Positions 59,010-64,000 of a stretch of DNA of 64,000 nucleotides are shown here, piece after piece. The stretch is from Flavonifractor sp. An112 (GTDB lineage Bacteria; Bacillota; Clostridia; Oscillospirales; Oscillospiraceae). A program made the position numbers and the translations under genes. The stretch covers positions 82,273-146,272 of the forward strand of contig NZ_NFLU01000009.1 in NCBI RefSeq assembly GCF_002161085.1. Reading direction: 5' to 3'. Positions within the stretch are counted from its first letter, which is position 1. Each line of letters starts with the position of its first letter. The notes under the pieces are model-generated. The model was not told where the DNA came from, searched no databases, and was given only the letters and a program-made list of their open reading frames with translations.

Positions 59010-60929
59010 TTAAGCCTTTTTCTTTTTGAGCAGGCCCAGCAGAATCATGCCGACCAGAGAGCCCACCACAAGGGCGACCACATAGCCCAGGATATTGGTC
59101 ATGACGGGGAAGACGAAGATGCCGCCATGAGGTGCGGGGAGGGCGCAGCCAAAGGCCATGGACAGAGCGCCGGCCACACCGGAGCCCACAATGCAGGCGG
59201 GCAGGACACGGAGAGGATCGCTGGCGGCGAAGGGAATGGCACCCTCGGTGATGAAGCACAGGCCCATGATGTAGTTGACCACGCCGGACTTGCGCTCATC
59301 CTCGGTGAAACGGTTGCGGAAGAAGGTGGTGGCCAGAGCAATGGCGATGGGGGGCACCATGCCGCCGATCATGACGGCAGCCATGATATCAGAACCCTGT
59401 CCGGCGGCCATGGTGGCCAGGGTGGAGGTGCCAAACACATAAGCGGCCTTATTGAAGGGACCGCCCATATCCACGGCCATCATACCGGCCAGTACGATAC
59501 CGAGCACGATCTTGCTGCCCTCGCCCATGGCCTCCAGACCGGAGTACAGGGCGGTGTTGATGGCGCCCACAATGGGATTGATGAGGCACATAAACAGGCC
59601 GATGATGAGAAGTCCCACCACGGGGTAGATCAGGATGGGCTTGAGGCCCTCCAATGCCCGGGGCAGCTTGTCGCAGACCTTCCGCATACCCAGCATCAGG
59701 TAGCCGCCGGCAAAACCGGCAATGAGCGCGCCAAGGAAACCTGCGGAGACGGAAGTGCCGGAGGGGGAGGCGAAGGTAGCGCCGGACACGGCCAGTGCGC
59801 CGCCCACAAAGCCGACCATCAGGCCGGGCCGGTCGGCAATGGACATGGCGATGTAGCCGGCCAGAATGGGCAGCATGAAGTTGAAGGCCACGCCGCCGAT
59901 GTTTTTGAACCATGCGGCAATGGGGGTGTTGGTGCCGAAGTTGGCGTAGTCAATGGAGGCGTCGTCCAGCAGGAAGGCCAGAGCGATGAGAATGCCGCCG
60001 CCGATCACGAAAGGCAGCATATGGCTGACGCCGTTCATCAGCTGCTTGTACAGCTTGCGGCCAAGGCCTTCATTGGAGGTCTCCTGAACCACCTGGCCGG
60101 CGTGATGATAGGTGGGGGCGTTGGGTGCCTGACGGATCAGCTCCTCCGGCTTGTGGATGCCATCGGAGACGGGTACACGCAGGACGGGCTTGCCGTTAAA
60201 GCGGGCCAGATCAACCTCTTTGTCGGCGGCAATGATGATGCCGTCACAGGTGTCGATCTCTGCCTGGGTCAGAATGTTTTTGGCGCCGCCGGAGCCCTGG
60301 GTTTCCACCTTGACGGAGATGCCGATCTCTTTGCCCTTTTTCTCCAGAGCCTCGGCAGCCATATAGGTGTGGGCAATGCCGGTGGGGCAGGCGGTGACAG
60401 CCAGGATGCGGGGACCGGCTGCGGGGTTTTCAACAACGGAGGCGGGGGTTTCTGCGGGGACCTCTTCAGGGAATTTGGCAGCTTCGTATTTATCGATGAC
60501 TTCCATGAAGGTTTTCGGGTCAGAGGCAGCGCGCAGCTCGCTGACAAAGTTGAAATCCATCAGCAGCACCATCAGGTGGGAGAGAATCTCCAAATGCAGA
60601 TCCCCGTCCATGGGAGCGGCAATCATGAAGAAGAGGTCGGAGGGCTGGCCGTCCATGGCTCCGTAATCTACGCCCTCTTTCAGAATGCAGGCGGCCAGAC
60701 TGGGGGATTTGACGCAGGCGCTTTTGGCGTGGGGCACGGCAATGCCCATCTCAATGGCGGTGCTGGTCTGGGACTCACGAGCCAGAATGGCCTGCTTATA
60801 GGTCTCCCGATCGGTGAGACAGCCACTTTTGCTTTGCAGGTCCACCAGCAGATCGATGGCGCCTTCCTTATCGGCGGCAGACGCTCCCAGTGCGATTTTT
60901 TCCGGGCTCAGCAGATCGATGATGCGCAT
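59010..60929 (-). CDS. fruA: PTS fructose transporter, fused EIIA-EIIB-EIIC
   Basis: Imports and phosphorylates fructose to fructose 1-phosphate. 639 aa in the order EIIA (residues 1-145, phospho-His in GIAVPHAKS), EIIB (about 170-270, phospho-Cys in VTACPTGIAHTYMAAEAL) and EIIC (about 295-635, with eight or more membrane segments, GGGILIALAFLLD and PVVGLLIIG...). This is the standard FruA fusion. Follows fruK by 21 bases; ptsH begins 55 bases downstream, so fru and general PTS genes form one leftward run. Confidence 0.97.
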   Translation of the reverse strand: MRIIDLLSPEKIALGASAADKEGAIDLLVDLQSKSGCLTDRETYKQAILARESQTSTAIEMGIAVPHAKSACVKSPSLAACILKEGVDYGAMDGQPSDLFFMIAAPMDGDLHLEILSHLMVLLMDFNFVSELRAASDPKTFMEVIDKYEAAKFPEEVPAETPASVVENPAAGPRILAVTACPTGIAHTYMAAEALEKKGKEIGISVKVETQGSGGAKNILTQAEIDTCDGIIIAADKEVDLARFNGKPVLRVPVSDGIHKPEELIRQAPNAPTYHHAGQVVQETSNEGLGRKLYKQLMNGVSHMLPFVIGGGILIALAFLLDDASIDYANFGTNTPIAAWFKNIGGVAFNFMLPILAGYIAMSIADRPGLMVGFVGGALAVSGATFASPSGTSVSAGFLGALIAGFAGGYLMLGMRKVCDKLPRALEGLKPILIYPVVGLLIIGLFMCLINPIVGAINTALYSGLEAMGEGSKIVLGIVLAGMMAVDMGGPFNKAAYVFGTSTLATMAAGQGSDIMAAVMIGGMVPPIAIALATTFFRNRFTEDERKSGVVNYIMGLCFITEGAIPFAASDPLRVLPACIVGSGVAGALSMAFGCALPAPHGGIFVFPVMTNILGYVVALVVGSLVGMILLGLLKKKKA

Positions 60930-60950
60930 GGTAGTGAGCTCCTTTCTGAT

Positions 60951-61853
60951 TTAGAAGGTATGGATCAGTGCCATGATTTGTTCTTTGGTGGCCAGTCCGT
61001 CGGCAAAGGCAGTGGCGGAACCGGCAGCAGCGCCCAGACGCTGGGCATAGGCGTAGTCGCCAGTTTCCAGCCAACCGGCCAGGAAGCCAGCTACCATGGA
61101 GTCACCGGCTCCCACCGAGTTGCGGACTTTACCCTTAGGTACGCCCAGACGGTGGCAGTTTCCCCTCTCGTCCACCAGCAGGGAGCCGTCTCCTGCCATG
61201 GAGACCAGTACGTTGCGGGCACCCTTGGCCTGCAGCTGAGCGGCGCAGTGCCGGATCTCGGTATCGGTGACAGGAGTCTTCCCGAAAATCTCACCCAGCT
61301 CGAGATTGTTGGGTTTGATAAGGAAGGGGTGATAGGGGAGTGCGCTGCACAGCAGATCACGGGTGCTGTCCACCACAAACTGAATCCCCCGGTCTTCCAG
61401 CCGGGCCAGAATCTGCTCGTACACGTCGTGAGACAGGGCGGCAGGCACGGAGCCGGAGATCACCAGGATGTCCCCGGCCTCCAGTCGGTCCAGCTTATCT
61501 TGCAGAGACCGCAGAGCCACCGGCCCGATGGTAGGACCCTGGCCGTTGATCTCGGTCTCGTCGCCTCCCTTGACCTTGACATTGATGCGGGTCAGCCCAT
61601 CGGGAAGCCAGATAAAGTCGGTGCGGATGCCCTGGCTCCGGAGACCCTCCTCCAGGGCCCGGCCGGTGAAGCCGGCCAGGAAACCAAGTGCTACGTTTTC
61701 CACACCCAAGGCGGACAAAACAGTGGACACGTTGATGCCCTTGCCGCCATACTGGATCTCCTCGCTCTGAGTGCGGTTGATCTGGCCCGGACGGAGAGCG
61801 TCCATCCAAACCACATAGTCCAGAGCGGGATTAAAGGTTACTGTATAGATCAT
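60951..61853 (-). CDS. fruK: 1-phosphofructokinase
   Basis: Converts fructose 1-phosphate to fructose 1,6-bisphosphate. 300 aa PfkB-family kinase: start MIYTVTFNPALDYVVWMD, GGKGINVSTVLSALG (about residues 38-52), and the C-terminal ATP/anion-hole motif NSVGAGDSMVAGFLAGW with the catalytic Asp at about residue 250. Start overlaps the fruR stop by 4 bases. Central gene of the fruR-fruK-fruA operon. Confidence 0.97.
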   Translation of the reverse strand: MIYTVTFNPALDYVVWMDALRPGQINRTQSEEIQYGGKGINVSTVLSALGVENVALGFLAGFTGRALEEGLRSQGIRTDFIWLPDGLTRINVKVKGGDETEINGQGPTIGPVALRSLQDKLDRLEAGDILVISGSVPAALSHDVYEQILARLEDRGIQFVVDSTRDLLCSALPYHPFLIKPNNLELGEIFGKTPVTDTEIRHCAAQLQAKGARNVLVSMAGDGSLLVDERGNCHRLGVPKGKVRNSVGAGDSMVAGFLAGWLETGDYAYAQRLGAAAGSATAFADGLATKEQIMALIHTF

Positions 61854-62599
61854 GCGGATACCTCCTTGATCACCGTGTGTTCCAGATAGCTGGGGTCGGG
61901 CAGATGCTCGGTAATGATAGTGGCCTTTTCCAGAGGAAGTACAGTCACAGTGGATACCAACTCAAATTTGCTGCTGTCGGCCAGTACAAAGGTGAGGTAG
62001 GACTGCTCGGCGGCTTTGGTCTTGATGGCGGCCTCCTCCGGGTCGGGGGTGGTGAAGCCTTGACGGATGGTAATGCCGTTAATGCCCAGGAAGGCCTTGG
62101 TGAAGTTATACTTACCAAGCTCCTCCAACGCGCCGGTGCCCACCACAGCCCAGGTGCCCGGCTTAAGATAGCCGCCCAGCACATAGCCGCGCAGCCCCAG
62201 TTCCATCAGCCGTTGGGCGCAGGCAATACCGTTGGTGACAAAGGTGGCGCGGGAGCCCTTTAAATACTCCAGCATACGTACCGTGGTGGTACCTGCGTCC
62301 AGGTAGACCACGTCGTCATTGTTGATAAGCTCGGCGGCATAATGGGCGATGAGATCTTTTTCATCCCGGTGGAGCAGGGACTTGGTGGTTACGTCCGGTT
62401 CTTCCCCCTGAAAGGTGCTACTGGTCAGAACCGCCCCGCCGTGTACCTTGTTTAGTCTGCCCTGGCGGGCCAGAATGGTGAGATCCCGCCGGATGGTGGC
62501 CTCTGATGCGCCGGTGAGCTCGCACAGACGCGTTACGCTGGCAGCCCTGCTGTTGGTCAGTTCCTGTAGGATGGTTTCAAAACGCTGCTCTGCCAACAT
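61850..62599 (-). CDS. fruR: DeoR-family repressor of the fructose operon
   Basis: 249 aa. N-terminal winged helix (MLAEQRFETILQELTNSRAAS, LCELTGASEATIRRDLTILARQG; recognition helix about residues 28-45), then the sugar-phosphate-sensing DeoR C-terminal domain (DAGTTTVRMLEYL near residue 100). First gene of the fru operon and translationally coupled to fruK. Expected to bind the tandem repeats just upstream and to be released by fructose 1-phosphate, as known for such regulators. Confidence 0.93.
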   Translation of the reverse strand: MLAEQRFETILQELTNSRAASVTRLCELTGASEATIRRDLTILARQGRLNKVHGGAVLTSSTFQGEEPDVTTKSLLHRDEKDLIAHYAAELINNDDVVYLDAGTTTVRMLEYLKGSRATFVTNGIACAQRLMELGLRGYVLGGYLKPGTWAVVGTGALEELGKYNFTKAFLGINGITIRQGFTTPDPEEAAIKTKAAEQSYLTFVLADSSKFELVSTVTVLPLEKATIITEHLPDPSYLEHTVIKEVSA

Positions 62600-62625
62600 T
62601 GAGAATCCCTCCTCTATGCTCTAGT

Positions 62626-62703
62626 TTGATTGAAAATGACTGTTCTATCTTGTGACTTCAATATAGCACTGATAACAATCATAGTCAATCATAATCAATC
62701 AAG
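62626..62703 (-). promoter_or_regulatory. fru operator/promoter region with tandem TGATTG repeats
   Basis: On the minus strand TTGATTGATT, ATGATTGACT and ATGATTGTTA follow one another at a 10-bp period (62,703-62,672), with a further TTGATTGAAAA nearer the gene (62,629 region). A -10-like TATATT lies between. Likely FruR-binding direct repeats. Confidence 0.7.
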
Positions 62704-62825
62704 TTTACGCACAAAAAATCAGACTGCTTTTTAGACAGTCTGACGAATTGATCGGGGCGTCCTCTGGTAAAATCCAGCTAAAAAAGAAAACTCAAGATAG
62801 GAAGCAAGCAAAAACGATCAAAAAA

Positions 62826-62860
62826 GGTGCGCCGGTGGAGAAAACACACCGGCGCATGGA
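62826..62860 (-). terminator. Terminator of the 62,863 gene
   Basis: TGCGCCGGTG ... CACCGGCGCA stem with a T tract on the minus strand. A further weaker hairpin (CAGACTG...CAGTCTG) lies at 62,720-62,744. Confidence 0.8.
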
Positions 62861-62862
62861 TA

Positions 62863-63057
62863 TTACTGGAGCAGACCCATAATCATGGTAACGATTCCGG
62901 CTACCAGGAGCACAGCTCCACCCACTTTTGTAGTGATGCTGGAGCGCATCCGCCGAAAAACGGTTTGCAGTTTTTCAAAGGGGATCAGAAGGAAAATCAG
63001 GCCCAGGATGATGAACAGAGCGCCCAGGGAGAAATAGACCATCATGGTTTCACCCAC
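62863..63057 (-). CDS. Small two-span membrane protein
   Basis: 64 aa with two hydrophobic segments (MVYFSLGALFIILGLIFLLI and GGAVLLVAGIVTMIMGLL) joined by a basic loop (FEKLQTVFRRMRSSITTK). Unknown function. Followed by its own terminator, which supports it as an expressed gene. Confidence 0.65.
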   Translation of the reverse strand: MGETMMVYFSLGALFIILGLIFLLIPFEKLQTVFRRMRSSITTKVGGAVLLVAGIVTMIMGLLQ

Positions 63058-63190
63058 CGTTTCTTATGGAGTAGTTCCATCTTACCAGTTCTGGCCTGGT
63101 ATTGCAAGAGTTCCTTGTATTTCGAAGGGACATCTGATAGGATAACAGAGAAATCAGGTGAGGAGCCGAGAGCTTCAATGGAGGGTATCC

Positions 63191-63871
63191 ATGCGGGAAT
63201 ATGGGGGAGCGCTGCGCCGGACGGCGCTGTTTCGCGGAATGGAAGAGGAGGAGCTGTTTGCTCTGCTGGATTGTATGGGCGGCGGTGTGCGGCGGTATCC
63301 GCGGGGGACTGCGGTGCTTCGAGCGGGAGATCCAGCTACCCATTTGGGCGTAGTGCTGGCCGGTCAGGTGCAGGTGAGCCGCATTCGTCCGGACGGGCAG
63401 CGGATCGTGATGGGGGAGATGGGGCCAGGACGGCTGTTTGCCGAGTCCTATGCCTGTGCCGGGGCGGAGAGTTTACCGGTCACCGTTACCGCCACAGCCG
63501 ATACGGCGGTGCTGCTGCTGGATTGCAGGCGGCTATCTACCCCCTGTGCCTCGGCCTGCGGAGCCCACGGAAAACTGATCCACAACCTGCTGTGGGTGCT
63601 GGCGGAGAAAAATCTGTTTCTCACGGGGAAACTGGATCACCTCTCAGGACGAACTATTCGGGAGCGGCTGCTCTCCTACCTGGAGGAGGAGGCAGCCCGC
63701 ACCGGTCGGACCACGGTAGTGGTGCCCTTTGACCGCCAGGCGCTGGCGGACTACCTCTGTGTGGATCGAAGCGCACTGTCCCGCACCATCGGCCAGCTGC
63801 AAAAGGAAGGGGTGCTGGAGGCCGACCGCCGGCGATTCCGTCTGAAGGGGCTGCCAGAGTCTCAGAAATAA
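63191..63871 (+). CDS. Crp/Fnr-family transcription regulator
   Basis: 226 aa from ATG 63,191, preceded by GGAGGG; a GTG at 63,158 is a weaker alternative. Same layout as the 49,301 protein: effector barrel (AVLRAGDPATHLGVVLAG, GRLFAESYACAGAE) and C-terminal winged helix with DRQALADYLCVDRSALSR (about residues 172-189). The parallel phrases FAESYAC/FAETYAC and QALADYL-V-RSALS show the two are paralogues. Target genes unknown; no divergent partner besides the small membrane protein. Confidence 0.88.
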   Translation: MREYGGALRRTALFRGMEEEELFALLDCMGGGVRRYPRGTAVLRAGDPATHLGVVLAGQVQVSRIRPDGQRIVMGEMGPGRLFAESYACAGAESLPVTVTATADTAVLLLDCRRLSTPCASACGAHGKLIHNLLWVLAEKNLFLTGKLDHLSGRTIRERLLSYLEEEAARTGRTTVVVPFDRQALADYLCVDRSALSRTIGQLQKEGVLEADRRRFRLKGLPESQK

Positions 63872-63926
63872 GAAAGCGGGCCTGTTGCAAAATGCGCAGC
63901 TCGTACAAAGACCCGTCATTCCGAGA

Positions 63927-63958
63927 AAAACGGCCGCCCGGTGGGCGGCCGTTTTTCG
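63927..63958 (+). terminator. Terminator near the right edge
   Basis: AAAAACGGCCGCCC-GGT-GGGCGGCCGTTTTT, perfect 14-bp stem. Nothing further is recognisable to base 64,000. Confidence 0.85.
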
Positions 63959-64000
63959 TGGGAATCCGCCCCTTTTGCCGAGGAAACGGATTGCCACGCC

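Noticed and set aside
58926..61889. 987-codon plus-strand frame
   Set aside because: Antisense to fruA and fruK, which have full family motifs; the translated product is Gly/His-rich nonsense typical of shadows.

Overview
The window looks like a chromosome segment of an anaerobic, high-GC Firmicute of the Oscillospiraceae type (Flavonifractor/Pseudoflavonifractor/Lawsonibacter-like). This is inferred from gene content (rpsB-tsf, rpmB, HprK, PTS with HPr and enzyme I, Hcp, DUF4179, a DUF362-type ferredoxin protein) and from GC-rich codon use in the flanks. No species assignment is possible from the sequence alone.

Left flank, 1-8,694 (core, GC-rich): a partial alpha/beta hydrolase, a HIT protein, rpmB, a 270-bp cluster of nested hairpins, hprK, an MBOAT/SGNH polymer-acetylation pair, a truncated DUF4179 gene, and the rpsB-tsf ribosomal operon. 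Right flank, about 48,620-64,000 (core): a GNAT enzyme, a Crp/Fnr regulator divergent from hcp, TspO, two flavodoxin-like proteins, an HD hydrolase, a DUF362/ferredoxin protein with deoC, the general PTS genes ptsHI, the fructose operon fruR-fruK-fruA, and a second Crp/Fnr regulator. hprK on the left and ptsH/ptsI/fru on the right belong to the same sugar-uptake and catabolite-control circuit.

Between the flanks lies a 39.5-kb island (8,918-48,398) just downstream of tsf. It reads as a Tn7/Tn5053-type transposon. It carries tnsA-tnsB-tnsC-tniQ in one overlapping operon, several small accessory genes and a serine resolvase at the left. An ERCC4-fold nuclease gene lies at the right, and 12-bp imperfect terminal inverted repeats with TG...CA ends bound the element. 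A roughly 220-bp copy of the tsf-downstream region, including its terminator, sits on each side of the island.

Cargo, left to right: (i) a gene-poor zone (16.2-22.3 kb) with two copies of a ~460-nt highly structured, apparently non-coding RNA, 147-bp repeats, orphan antitoxins and transposase/RhuM debris; (ii) a 15-kb leftward defence cluster (22.9-37.6 kb) combining an SNF2-type helicase, DUF4391, a type III Mod/Res pair, a DUF262/HNH protein and several AT-rich accessory genes, two of them with HEPN-like motifs; (iii) an AAA/DUF4143 ATPase, a zinc-ribbon membrane protein, and an HTH gene overlapping a 727-aa catalytically degenerate PolC-like protein; (iv) a Rep-like initiator, a repeated small gene and the right-end nuclease.

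The observations I consider most likely to be new are: the HTH + 'dead' PolC-like pair (40,851-43,836); a two-box repeat family (CTTTnnCACAAAAG ... TCTTTGGCTCAT) that brackets cargo modules as inverted pairs, including two 'empty' 190-bp pairs; the duplicated structured RNA; and DUF4391 3'-end remnants between accessory genes of the defence cluster. All functional statements come from reading motifs by eye; no database search was run.
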